In this document: positions 7,693 through 15,217 of the stretch, one piece after another
How the letters are laid out: each line of letters starts with the position of its first letter
How positions within the stretch are numbered: the stretch's first letter is position 1
NCBI GenBank assembly: GCA_035760645.1
Contig: DASTSO010000140.1
Location: 1-18,038 of the forward strand
Direction of reading: 5' to 3'
Source: DASSTY01 sp035760645
GTDB taxonomy: Bacteria; Gemmatimonadota; Gemmatimonadetes; Gemmatimonadales; GWC2-71-9
Length of the DNA stretch: 18,038 nucleotides
Made by a program: the position numbers and the translations under genes
The notes under the pieces: generated by a model
The model's database searches: none
Told to the model about the DNA's origin: nothing
What the model saw: only the letters and a program-made list of their open reading frames with translations

Positions 7693-9128
7693 CGGGCGGG
7701 ACGGCGGGCCGGCGGGCCGGCGGGAAGCGGGCCGCCACGCTCTGGAGCGCCGGCCCCGCGCTCGACGCCCGCATGCTCGCCTACACCATCGGCGACGACC
7801 GGCACTGGGACACGCGGCTCCTGCGCTGGGACGTGCTCGGGAGCCTGGGGCACATCGAAGGGCTGCGCGCGGCGCGGCTGCTCGACGCCACCGATTACCG
7901 CGCGCTCCGCGACGGCCTGCGCGCGGCGCTCCGGGCGGTGGAGGCGGGCACGCTCGTCATCGGCGCGGAGCACGAGGACGCGCACAGCGCGGTCGAGCTC
8001 TGGCTCACGCGCCGCCTCGGGGCGGCGGGCGAGCGGCTCCACACCGGGCGCTCGCGCAACGACCAGGTCGCCTGCGACCTGCGGCTCCAGCTCAAGGACG
8101 CGCTCCTCGCGCTGCACGAGGCGGGGCTCGCGGTGGTGGAGGCGCTCACGGCGTTCGCGGCGACGCATCGCACGGTGCTCTGGCCCGGCTACACGCACCA
8201 GCGCCGCGCGATGCCGTCGAGCGCGGGGCTCTGGGCTGCGGCGCTCGCCGAGGGGCTGCTCGACACACTCGAGTCGCTCCCCGCGCTCTGGGCGCGGGTG
8301 GACCGCTCGCCGCTCGGGAGCGCCGCGGGCTACGGCGCGCCGCTCCCGCTCGAGCGCGAGGTGGTGGCGCGCGCGCTCGGCTTCGCGCGCGTCGAGCACA
8401 ACGTGGCCGCGGTGCAGAACGGCCGCGGCAAGCTCGAGGGCGCGGTGCTCTTCTGGTGCACGGAGCTCGCGCACGAGCTCGCCAAGCTGAGCGCCGACGC
8501 GCTCCTCTGGAGCGCGGAGGAGTTCGGCTGGCTCGTGCTCCCGCCGGAGCTCGCGACGGGCTCGAGCATCATGCCGCACAAGCGGAACCCCGACCTCTTC
8601 GAGCTCACCCGCGCCCGCGCCGCCGCCCTCCAGGGCGACCTCGCCACCGCGCAGCACCTCGCCGCGAAGCTCGGCAGCGGCTATCATCGCGACTTCCAGC
8701 TCCTCAAGGAGCCGCTCTTCCGCGGGCTCGACCGCACCGCCGAGATGCTCGGCATGATGGCGGTCGCGGTGCCGCGGCTCGGCGTCGATCGCGCCCGCGC
8801 CGCGGCGGCGCTCGCGGGCGGTGCACTCGCGACCGACGAGGTGATGCGCCGCGTCGAGGCGGGCGTGCCGTTCCGCCGCGCCTATCGCGAGGTGGCCGAG
8901 GGGGTGAAGCGCGGCGAGACCTTCCCGGCGCCGGGCGCGGCCGAGCTCGTCGCGCGGCGGCGCTCGACCGGCGGGCTCGGCCGCCTCGGCCTCGACGCGG
9001 TGCGCGCGCGGATCACCGCGTGCCGCCGGTGGAGCGCGGCCGAGCGGCGGCGGTTCGACGGCGCGATGCGGCGGCTCGCAGGCACCACGGCCCGCGATCC
9101 CTCGCGCGGGCGAAAGGAGACGCGATGA
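7689..9128 (+). CDS. argH: Argininosuccinate lyase
   Basis: ArgH splits argininosuccinate into arginine and fumarate, the last step of the pathway. The 479-residue protein carries HTGRSRND (118-125), GYTHQRRAMPSS (167-178), NGRGKLEG (244-251) and the fumarase/aspartase superfamily signature GSSIMPHKRNPD (291-302), whose flexible loop holds the catalytic Ser. The usual GYTHLQRAQP is replaced by GYTHQRRAMPSSAGLW, a pattern I associate with Bacteroidetes-type ArgH. The start ATG overlaps the argE' stop (ATGA). The first 15 residues (TGGTAGRRAGGKRAA) are a Gly/Arg-rich leader before the normal LW.. beginning. The Arg-rich tail after about residue 455 holds the argR ribosome-binding site. Confidence 0.94.
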   Translation: MTGGTAGRRAGGKRAATLWSAGPALDARMLAYTIGDDRHWDTRLLRWDVLGSLGHIEGLRAARLLDATDYRALRDGLRAALRAVEAGTLVIGAEHEDAHSAVELWLTRRLGAAGERLHTGRSRNDQVACDLRLQLKDALLALHEAGLAVVEALTAFAATHRTVLWPGYTHQRRAMPSSAGLWAAALAEGLLDTLESLPALWARVDRSPLGSAAGYGAPLPLEREVVARALGFARVEHNVAAVQNGRGKLEGAVLFWCTELAHELAKLSADALLWSAEEFGWLVLPPELATGSSIMPHKRNPDLFELTRARAAALQGDLATAQHLAAKLGSGYHRDFQLLKEPLFRGLDRTAEMLGMMAVAVPRLGVDRARAAAALAGGALATDEVMRRVEAGVPFRRAYREVAEGVKRGETFPAPGAAELVARRRSTGGLGRLGLDAVRARITACRRWSAAERRRFDGAMRRLAGTTARDPSRGRKETR

Positions 9129-9577
9129 GCGCGGACCGGCGGCAGCGGCACCTCAAGATCCTCGAGCTCATCAGCACGCGCGCGCTCCACACGCAGGAGG
9201 AGCTCGCCGAGGCGCTCGCGGCCGAGGGGTGGGAGGTGACGCAGAGCTCGGTGAGCCGCGACATCGCCGCCCTGGGGCTCATCAAGGTGAACGGCGCCTA
9301 CCAGCGCCCGCCGGCCGAGGCGGTGCGCTCGGCCGATCCCGACGAGCGGCGGATCGCCGAGGGTGTGCTGCGCATCGATCCCGCCGGCGACGCGCTCGTC
9401 GTGCTGCACACGCCGCCCGGCGAGGCCAACCGGGTCGGCGCCGCGCTCGATCGCATGGCCTGGTCCGACATCGTCGGCACGCTCGCCGGCGACGACACGA
9501 TCTTCCTGGCCGTGAAGGACGCGGCGGCGCAGCGGCGGGTGCTGCGGGAGCTGCGACGCCTGACGGCGCCGCGCTAG
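9125..9577 (+). CDS. argR: Arginine repressor ArgR
   Basis: ArgR is a hexameric transcription factor that binds ARG boxes with arginine as co-repressor. The 150-residue product has the winged-helix N-terminal domain with TQSSVSRDIAALGLIKV (39-55), nearly the family consensus TQATVSRDI.EL.L.KV. Its C-terminal oligomerisation/arginine-binding domain ends in VGTLAGDDTIFLAV (117-130), with the arginine-binding Asp pair D123-D124. It is preceded by a good AAAGGAGA (9113-9120) five bases before the ATG, stronger than at other junctions, and overlaps argH by ATGA. As the last gene of the operon whose promoter holds an ARG box, it is probably autoregulated. Its stop abuts the stop of the converging kinase gene. 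Confidence 0.95.
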   Translation: MSADRRQRHLKILELISTRALHTQEELAEALAAEGWEVTQSSVSRDIAALGLIKVNGAYQRPPAEAVRSADPDERRIAEGVLRIDPAGDALVVLHTPPGEANRVGAALDRMAWSDIVGTLAGDDTIFLAVKDAAAQRRVLRELRRLTAPR

Positions 9578-9581
9578 CTAG
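9574..9581. other. Convergent stop codons fused in CTAGCTAG
   Basis: The argR stop TAG (9575-9577) and the stop of the opposing kinase gene (CTA at 9578-9580 on the + strand) touch with no base between them, inside the palindrome CTAGCTAG. No hairpin with a T-tract can be placed between the two genes, so either transcript must run into the other gene unless Rho stops it. Confidence 0.8.
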
Positions 9582-10420
9582 GCGGACGCGCCGCCCTCGA
9601 TCGCCGCCCGCATCGCCGCCGCGCTGGGCCAGCGGTCCTCGGGCTTCTTGGCGAGCGCGCGGGCGATGGCCTCGGCGAAGGCGGCCGGGACCTCGGGGCG
9701 GAGGGTGCGGACGTCGGGAGCGGGATCGTTGATGTGGGCCTGGAGGACCACGGCCTCGTAGCGATGCACGAACGGCGGGCGGCCGGCGAGGCACTCGAAG
9801 AGGACGCAGGCGAGGGAGTAGAGGTCGGTGCCGGGGCTCAGGTCGCGCGTGCCGGTGATCTGCTCGGGGCTCATGTACTTCGACGTCCCCACCGTGATCC
9901 CCGAGCGGGTCAGCGCCTCCGCCGCGCTGCGGTCGATCGCGCGGGCGATGCCGAAATCGAGGAGCACGGCGCCCTGGGGCGAGATCGTCACGTTCTCCGG
10001 CTTCACGTCGCGGTGGATGATCCCGCGCTCGTGCGCGTGGGCCAGGGCGGCGAGGAGGTCGGTGGCGACCCGGGTGGCGTCGCTGATCGAGAGCCGCCGC
10101 ACCCGGTCGAGCACCGCCCGGAGCGTGGGCCCCTCGATGTAGCGCATGACGTAGTAGACCAGCCAGTCGCGCTCGCCCGAGTCGATGAGGTGGGAGATGT
10201 TGGGGTGGTCGAGCTGGCGGCAGATCTGGATCTCGCGGAGGAAGCGGTCGGCGGTCGTGCTGACCAGGAGCTCGGGGTGCAGCACCTTGAGCGCCACCAC
10301 CTCGCCGTCGGGGGCGTGGGCACGGAAGACGCGCGCGGCGCCGCCGTGGCCGATTTCCCGCTCGACGGTGTAGCGGTCGGTCAGGGCTTCCTGGAGCTTG
10401 GGCAGCAGGTCGCGGGGCGT
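9578..10420 (-). CDS. Short cytosolic Hanks-type Ser/Thr protein kinase, probable ACG start
   Basis: A stand-alone kinase domain of 280 residues if started at ACG (10420-10418). Motifs are P-loop GHGGAARV (24-31), VALK with K45, HRDVKPEN (136-143, catalytic D138), DFGIAR (155-160), SPEQ (184-187) and a normal alphaF segment TDLYSLACVLFE. There is no transmembrane or sensor part: the frame ends just after the last kinase helix (WPSAAAMRAAIEGG). In this frame there is no ATG, GTG or TTG between the upstream stop (10441-10439) and V41. Starting at V41 (GTG 10300) would lose the ATP-binding loop. AGGAGG lies 4 bp before the ACG, and the resulting N-terminus (PRDLLPKLQEALTDRYTVE) matches that of the neighbouring 839-aa kinase in length and pattern. 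It is the last gene of the - strand array. Substrate unknown; lipoprotein A upstream is not an obvious target because it is exported. Confidence 0.85.
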   Translation of the reverse strand, partial: TPRDLLPKLQEALTDRYTVEREIGHGGAARVFRAHAPDGEVVALKVLHPELLVSTTADRFLREIQICRQLDHPNISHLIDSGERDWLVYYVMRYIEGPTLRAVLDRVRRLSISDATRVATDLLAALAHAHERGIIHRDVKPENVTISPQGAVLLDFGIARAIDRSAAEALTRSGITVGTSKYMSPEQITGTRDLSPGTDLYSLACVLFECLAGRPPFVHRYEAVVLQAHINDPAPDVRTLRPEVPAAFAEAIARALAKKPEDRWPSAAAMRAAIEGGASA

Positions 10421-10424
10421 GGCG

Positions 10425-10430
10425 CCTCCT
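10425..10430 (-). promoter_or_regulatory. Ribosome binding site that supports the ACG start of the kinase
   Basis: On the - strand AGGAGG (a perfect anti-16S match) is followed by CGCC and then ACG CCC CGC GAC. No other plausible start codon follows at suitable distance; the next weak option is CTG at 10408, 16 bp away. The site argues that translation begins at ACG, or that the base was ATG in the real genome. Confidence 0.6.
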
Positions 10431-10467
10431 CGGGTAGCTCAGGGAAAACTCACCGCTATGGTGTGCG

Positions 10468-10502
10468 ATCGGGGGCCGGCCTGCAAGAGGCCGGCCCCCG
10501 AT
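10468..10502 (-). terminator. Strong GC hairpin after lipoprotein A gene
   Basis: A perfect 15-bp stem, ATCGGGGGCCGGCCT paired with AGGCCGGCCCCCGAT, closes a 5-base loop (10483-10487). It lies 34 bp beyond the lipoprotein A stop and before the short kinase gene. No T-tract follows directly on the - strand (a GTTTTCC run comes about 20 bases later), so it may be a weak or Rho-assisted terminator or an mRNA 3'-end stabiliser. Confidence 0.6.
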
Positions 10503-10536
10503 GGTCCATCCGGGCCCGTTGCACCCGGGCAGCGCC

Positions 10537-12357
10537 TCACGGTCCGACGACCTCCGTGAACGGGACGCTGACGCCGGCGGTGAGGCCGGGCGAGGTAGCC
10601 CGCAGCGTGTAGTTCTCGCCCGGCTGATCGATCTTCAGGTTCTGGAACGTGGCCACGCCGTTGACCGCGTTGACGGTGAGCCCCCCGGAACTCGTCAGAT
10701 GCGCCGCGCCGCCGCTCGGGTCGTCGTTGATCGAGATCGTGATCGGGTTGACGGCGGTGGTCACCAGATTCCCCTGCGCATCCCGGACCTGCACCTTCAC
10801 CGGTGGCGCGATCGCCGAGTTGACGTTCTGCGTGCTGGTCGGCTGCCAATCGAAGACGAGCTGCGTCGGCGCGGCCGTCGCCGTGGCGGTGAAGGTCACG
10901 GGATTGCCCAGGAAGCCGCTGTGGGCGACGTAGACCGCGGTGGCGGTCACCGTGTTGGTCGCCCCGGCGGTCGGGCCGAGGGTCCACGACGTGAGCGACG
11001 CGACGCCGTTCCCGTCGGTGTACGCCGTGGCGCTGGACCCGGTGCCGTTCAGCGTGCCGCCGCCCGCGGTCACCTGGAAGTCGACCTCGATGCCGGCCAT
11101 CGCGCGGCCGCTCGGGGTCACCACCTTCACCGAGGGCGGACTGGCCACCGGCGTGGTCGCGCCCGCGCTCTGCGAGGTCGGCGAGTTGGCGCTGTTCTGG
11201 CCCAGCGTGTCGACCGCGCCGAACGGACTGAGCTTCGTGGTCAGCCCGCCGAGGCAGCAGGTGCCGAACATGCTGGAGGTCGCGCCGAGCTCGGCGGGCA
11301 GGAGCGCCGTGAGCACCGGGCGCAGCGCCCGGCCCATGCGAAGGAGTCCCGTCCGGGTGAGCGCCAGGAAGGGGGCCGCGCCGGCGTCGCGGCTGCCCAC
11401 GGTGCCGGAGGTCGTAGGCAGGGTGCTCTGCGTCAGGTCGGCACAGCTCAGGAAGCCGGCGCTCGTCTGCGTGAGGATCTCGATCGTGGTGGTCTGCGTC
11501 TCGCCGCTGCCGGTCGTCACGTTGTGGGCGATCCGCAGCCGCGCGTCGACCGCGGCGTCCGCCGGCGCATACGGCCCGTCGCCCGGGCTGAGATGGCAGA
11601 GTCCGACCGTGGCGAGCTTGGAGAAGTCGTTCCCGTTTCCTGCGAGCCCGGCCGGGGAAACGGCGAAGAAGGCGAACAGCGGGTACTGATCGAGCGGCGT
11701 CGCGAGCGGGCCGCTCAGCGGCGGCTGGGACGAGTTCACCGGGATGGGGTCGACCGAGATCATCACGAGCTGGCTCACGGCGCCCTGCGGGATCAGGATG
11801 CCCTGGTGCTTGTCGGGCGTCGTCACGGTGGCCCCGGCGGGGCCGACGACCGCCGTCACGCCGCCGCTGGCGAGCGCGTCGCCCGAGGTGGTGACGAAGG
11901 CGCCCGTCGCGCTGCAGTCGAGCGCGGTGGGCGACGTGCGCGGATCCTGCACGTAGTTGGTGAGGTCGCACTGCAGCTTCGCCACGCCGCCGGCCGTGGT
12001 CGGCGGGTTCGCGCCGTTGGGGTCGAGCAGCTTGCCCGCCTTCAACTGCGTCAGGGCGAAGTTGTAGAGGTCCGTCGCCCTGGCCTGGGCGTCCGCGTAA
12101 CGCCCCTGCCGGACCTTGGTCTGGATGTTGGCCCAGTAGCTGTTGGCCGACTTGAGCAGATCGCCGGTGGGGAAGAGGACGTTGATGTCGGTCTGGATCG
12201 TCTGCTCCTGCTGGGTCAGCATCGCGAGGGCCGGGACGGGGCCCGGCCCGGCCGTGGGCCCGGGTCCCGTGGGCGTCGCGGGCGAGCGGGTATCGTCGGA
12301 GCAGGCCGCGGCCGCGGCGGCGGCGAGCAGGAGGGCGAAGAACGAGGCATGGCGCAT
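10537..12357 (-). CDS. Lipoprotein A: secreted Cys-rich core plus two Ig-like domains
   Basis: No function is recognised. The 606-residue product begins with a lipoprotein signal (MRHASFFALLLAAAAAAAC, lipidated C19); Ser at +2 suggests outer-membrane sorting. A low-complexity Pro/Gly linker follows, then a helical stretch (about 45-110). Next is a core shared with lipoprotein B: LSGPLATPLDQYPLF (215-229), LCHLSPGDGPYAPAD (253-267), ARLRIAHNV (272-280) and CCLGGLTTKLSPFGAVD (367-383). The C-terminal third looks like two bacterial Ig-like beta-sandwich domains, about 406-495 and 498-604, of invasin/Big_1 style (V.V.D..G....... and G.A.F.NL). The start is ATG 12357 behind GGAGG (12365-12369, spacing 7). 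It probably acts outside the inner membrane as a binding or adhesion protein; this is inference from architecture. Confidence 0.85.
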   Translation of the reverse strand: MRHASFFALLLAAAAAAACSDDTRSPATPTGPGPTAGPGPVPALAMLTQQEQTIQTDINVLFPTGDLLKSANSYWANIQTKVRQGRYADAQARATDLYNFALTQLKAGKLLDPNGANPPTTAGGVAKLQCDLTNYVQDPRTSPTALDCSATGAFVTTSGDALASGGVTAVVGPAGATVTTPDKHQGILIPQGAVSQLVMISVDPIPVNSSQPPLSGPLATPLDQYPLFAFFAVSPAGLAGNGNDFSKLATVGLCHLSPGDGPYAPADAAVDARLRIAHNVTTGSGETQTTTIEILTQTSAGFLSCADLTQSTLPTTSGTVGSRDAGAAPFLALTRTGLLRMGRALRPVLTALLPAELGATSSMFGTCCLGGLTTKLSPFGAVDTLGQNSANSPTSQSAGATTPVASPPSVKVVTPSGRAMAGIEVDFQVTAGGGTLNGTGSSATAYTDGNGVASLTSWTLGPTAGATNTVTATAVYVAHSGFLGNPVTFTATATAAPTQLVFDWQPTSTQNVNSAIAPPVKVQVRDAQGNLVTTAVNPITISINDDPSGGAAHLTSSGGLTVNAVNGVATFQNLKIDQPGENYTLRATSPGLTAGVSVPFTEVVGP

Positions 12358-12527
12358 TGCGCGACCTCCGCGAGCGTGGTCGGGTGACCCGCAGGGGGAG
12401 GGGCGCAGCGAGCGAGGTGGCGCTGTGGAGCGACCGACGCGGGGATGGTGCGTTCCGGCGAGGAGCGAACCTGGCGAGGCACCGGGGGGTGGGACGGCGG
12501 GATCGACTGCTGTCGCGCGGGTGCGCC

Positions 12528-12556
12528 AAGATGGGAGAGACCGGATCGCCTGTCAA
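12528..12556 (-). promoter_or_regulatory. Predicted promoter of lipoprotein A
   Basis: On the - strand a perfect TTGACA (12556-12551) is followed by a 17-bp spacer and CATCTT (12533-12528). It lies in the 234-bp gap between the 839-aa kinase and lipoprotein A. Transcription starting near 12521 would give an untranslated leader of about 160 bases. In that leader I see no ORF, riboswitch-like fold or repeat that I can support. Confidence 0.5.
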
Positions 12557-12591
12557 CCCGGCGGAGACGCGGTCGGGACCGTCGAGCCGGG

Positions 12592-15111
12592 TCAGGACTG
12601 GGTGCCGACCAGCTCCTGGAAACCCGAGTCGTTCTCGAGCGGCCGGAACCACCACCCCGCATCGTCGGCCAGCGCGGCGCGGCGCTCGGGGTTGGCGGCC
12701 AGATAGATCTTGAGCTCCTTGAGCGCCGCGTCGCGATCGCCGAGCAGCGTGCTCACGAAGGCCTGCATCATGACCAGGTCGCGCGTGGGGTCCAGATCCG
12801 CGTTGCCGCGGGCGCGCTGGGCGACGTGGCGGGCGCTGTCCTTCAGCCCGGCGCGCGCCAGCACCGCGGCGACGGCCATCTCGGCGTTGAGGCGCTTGAA
12901 CTCGCGCTGCGCCGCGGGCGTGAGCGCCACGAGGCTGTCGACCAGCCGCCAGGCGCGCGACACGTCGGGCGGCACGGCCTTGGAGGTCAGCACCCAGAGC
13001 CGGCACTCGACGAAGTTGGGGTCGCTCGGGAAGCGCCGCTGGCCCTCGTCGCAGTAGCGCACCGCGTCGGCCCGGGCGTCGAGGTCGTAGCTCGCGAGGA
13101 AGAGCCGCTGCAGCACCGCGTCGGCGTTGCTCAGGTAGGCGTCGGCCTCGTAGGCGCGCTGCGCCGCGTCTTTGACGTCGGTCTCGGTCTTGGTCTGGTT
13201 GTACAGATGGCTCAGCGTCGCCCAGGCGCCGGCCTGGTTGGGGTTGAGCCGTTTACTGCTCTCGAGGTCGGTCTGGGCGCTCTCGAGCAGGGCGCGCCGC
13301 TCGCCGGCGTCGCCGCCCAGGCCGAGCAGCCAGCGCCAGTAGCGGAGCGTGCCCCGCAGCTCCAGGGCGTCGGGATCGCGCAGGTCGCGCCGGAGGGCCT
13401 GATCGGCGAGGTCGAGCCCCTGGTCGCTCGCCTGGCCGGCCGCGAGCGGGTCGGCGGCGAGCCGCCGCGCCCGCCCGTAGGCGATCCAGCCCCGCTGCAC
13501 CACCGGATGCACCCAGCGCGCGTCGGCCTGGGCGGCGCGCGCGTAGAGCGCGTCCGCCTCGTCCTCGAGGCGCCGGCGGCCGAGCGTGTCGCCGCGTGCG
13601 CCGAGCGAGTCGGCGCGCCCGCGCAGCAGCTCGGCACGCTGGGCCGTGGCCCAGGCGTCGGTGTTGAGCGTCGTGGCCCGGCGCTCGCGCAGGGTGATCT
13701 CCTGCCCGAGGCGGCGCCGGATGAGCTCCGCCGTGCGGCGCGCCAGCGTGTCGCGCATCGCGAGTACGTCGCCGATCGGCTGCTCGACCGCCGCGTCTCC
13801 CAGGGTGCGGCCGTCGAGGCCGCTCACGAGCGCCAGCGCGACACGGATCCGGCCGTCGGCCCGGCTCACCGTACCGCGGACGACCGCGCCGACCTTCAAC
13901 GATCGGGCGATGCTGTCGACCGGCACGGCGCGACCGCGGAAGGGCGCCACGCCGTTGCGGGAGACGACGTCGAGCGTGGGGACCGCGCGCAGCTCGCCCA
14001 TCAGGTCCTCGCTGAGCCCGTCGGCCAGATAACCCAGCGTCGTGTCGGCGCGCGGGTGGTCGAAGTACAGCACCGCCACCCGCCGCGCCGCGGCACCGGC
14101 GAGCGCGAGGTCGGTGCCCCCGGTCCAGCGGTGGTAGCCCGCCCAGCCGGCCACCAGCGCCGGCACCGCCGCCAGGGACAGCAGCATCGCCCGCCGGCGC
14201 CGCCGCACAGGGGGGCGACGCGCCGCCAGCGGGCCGGTGCGCGCGCGCGGCCGGCCCGCGGCGCCCGGCGTCGTCAGCGCCTGCGCGAACTGCTCGACCG
14301 TGGCGAAGCGGTCGGCCGGCGTCTTCTCGAGCGCGCGCAGGACGGCCTCCTCCACCTCCTCGGGGATGGCGCCGCGCACGATCCGGAGGCTCGGGACCTG
14401 CTCCATGGCGTGGCGGGCCATGATCGACATCGCCGTGGAGCCGGTGAACGGCGGCTGGCCGCTGAGCATCTCGTAGACGACGCAGGCGAGGCTGTACTGG
14501 TCGCTCGCCGGCGTGGCATCGCGGCTGCCGGCCGCCTGCTCGGGGCTCATGTAGACGACCGTGCCCACGGCCATCCCCGTCTTCGTGAGCGTCTCACCGC
14601 CGGCCGCCGTCACCGCCCGCGCCACCCCGAAGTCGGCGACGACGACCCGGTTGGCCCCGTCGGCCGTGCGCTCGAGGAGGATGTTCTCGGGCTTGATGTC
14701 GCGGTGCACCACGCCCTGGGCGTGCGCGTGGCCCAGCGCGGCAGCGATCTGTCGCGTGATGGCCACGACGTCCTCGATCGGCAGCTGCTGCTCGCGGTCG
14801 AGCCGGTCGCGCAGCGACTCGCCCTCGATGAACGGCATGACGTAGTAGAGCAAGCCATCGGCTTCGCCCGACTCGTACATACCGATGATGTGGGGATGGA
14901 CCAGGGTGCGGCCGAGCTCGATCTCGCGGAGGAAGCGGTCGGCGCCGAGACTGGCGGAGAGTTCGGGGAGGAGGACCTTGATGGCGACCGGCCGGTCGTG
15001 CACCCCGTCATGCGCCAGGTAGACGGTGGCCATGCCACCGCGTCCCAGCTCGCGATCCAAGGTGTAACGGCCCGCCAGGATGCCTTGCAGCCGTCCGACG
15101 ACGTCGGTCAC
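12592..15111 (-). CDS. Transmembrane Ser/Thr kinase with TolB-like and TPR sensor half
   Basis: A receptor-like Hanks kinase of 839 residues. The cytosolic kinase domain (about 15-280) has GRGGMATV (23-30), VAIK with K45, HRDIKPEN (136-143), DFGVAR (160-165) and an activation loop with several Thr (TLTKTGMAVGT) before SPEQ (189-192). An Arg-rich juxtamembrane stretch (PPVRRRRR) precedes one membrane helix (about 308-326). The outer part has a TolB/FlgO-like module (about 344-432: VAVLYFD, LADGLSEDLMGEL, VVRGTVSRADGRIRVAL) and then helical TPR-like repeats (about 485-810), ending in GWWFRPLEND. This architecture is common in Gemmatimonadota and Acidobacteriota. It starts with GTG, the first start codon after an in-frame TAG two codons upstream; no clear Shine-Dalgarno is seen. 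The gene is flanked by lipoproteins A and B. Ligand and substrate are unknown. Confidence 0.92.
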   Translation of the reverse strand: MTDVVGRLQGILAGRYTLDRELGRGGMATVYLAHDGVHDRPVAIKVLLPELSASLGADRFLREIELGRTLVHPHIIGMYESGEADGLLYYVMPFIEGESLRDRLDREQQLPIEDVVAITRQIAAALGHAHAQGVVHRDIKPENILLERTADGANRVVVADFGVARAVTAAGGETLTKTGMAVGTVVYMSPEQAAGSRDATPASDQYSLACVVYEMLSGQPPFTGSTAMSIMARHAMEQVPSLRIVRGAIPEEVEEAVLRALEKTPADRFATVEQFAQALTTPGAAGRPRARTGPLAARRPPVRRRRRAMLLSLAAVPALVAGWAGYHRWTGGTDLALAGAAARRVAVLYFDHPRADTTLGYLADGLSEDLMGELRAVPTLDVVSRNGVAPFRGRAVPVDSIARSLKVGAVVRGTVSRADGRIRVALALVSGLDGRTLGDAAVEQPIGDVLAMRDTLARRTAELIRRRLGQEITLRERRATTLNTDAWATAQRAELLRGRADSLGARGDTLGRRRLEDEADALYARAAQADARWVHPVVQRGWIAYGRARRLAADPLAAGQASDQGLDLADQALRRDLRDPDALELRGTLRYWRWLLGLGGDAGERRALLESAQTDLESSKRLNPNQAGAWATLSHLYNQTKTETDVKDAAQRAYEADAYLSNADAVLQRLFLASYDLDARADAVRYCDEGQRRFPSDPNFVECRLWVLTSKAVPPDVSRAWRLVDSLVALTPAAQREFKRLNAEMAVAAVLARAGLKDSARHVAQRARGNADLDPTRDLVMMQAFVSTLLGDRDAALKELKIYLAANPERRAALADDAGWWFRPLENDSGFQELVGTQS

Positions 15112-15144
15112 ATGCTACGGGCTCACGGCGAAAGGAAGCGCCCC

Positions 15145-15150
15145 AGTATA
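15145..15150 (-). promoter_or_regulatory. Possible -10 element for the 839-aa kinase
   Basis: TATACT on the - strand lies 33 bp before the GTG start of the kinase and directly after the hairpin that follows lipoprotein B. The -35 position falls inside the hairpin stem and has no good match, so only the -10 element is supported. It suggests that the kinase starts a new transcript rather than reading on from lipoprotein B. Confidence 0.4.
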
Positions 15151-15154
15151 GGCA

Positions 15155-15194
15155 GAACCGCGGCGGAGGGCCAGATGGTCCCCCGCCGCGGTTC
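15155..15194 (-). terminator. Strong GC hairpin after lipoprotein B gene
   Basis: GAACCGCGGCGG (15155-15166) pairs perfectly with CCGCCGCGGTTC (15183-15194), and the inner bases extend the stem with one mismatch and one G-U pair down to a tiny loop. It lies 23 bp after the lipoprotein B stop. Like the hairpin behind lipoprotein A it lacks a T-tract, so its terminator role is inferred from position. Confidence 0.6.
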
Positions 15195-15217
15195 CGTCGC
15201 GCTGCGCGGCCGCCCGG

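Noticed and set aside
10501..12387. A 628-codon open frame on the + strand across lipoprotein A
   Set aside because: The protein is Arg/Gly/Ala low-complexity without any domain, as expected antisense in very GC-rich DNA, while the - strand frame has a signal peptide, paralogue and RBS.
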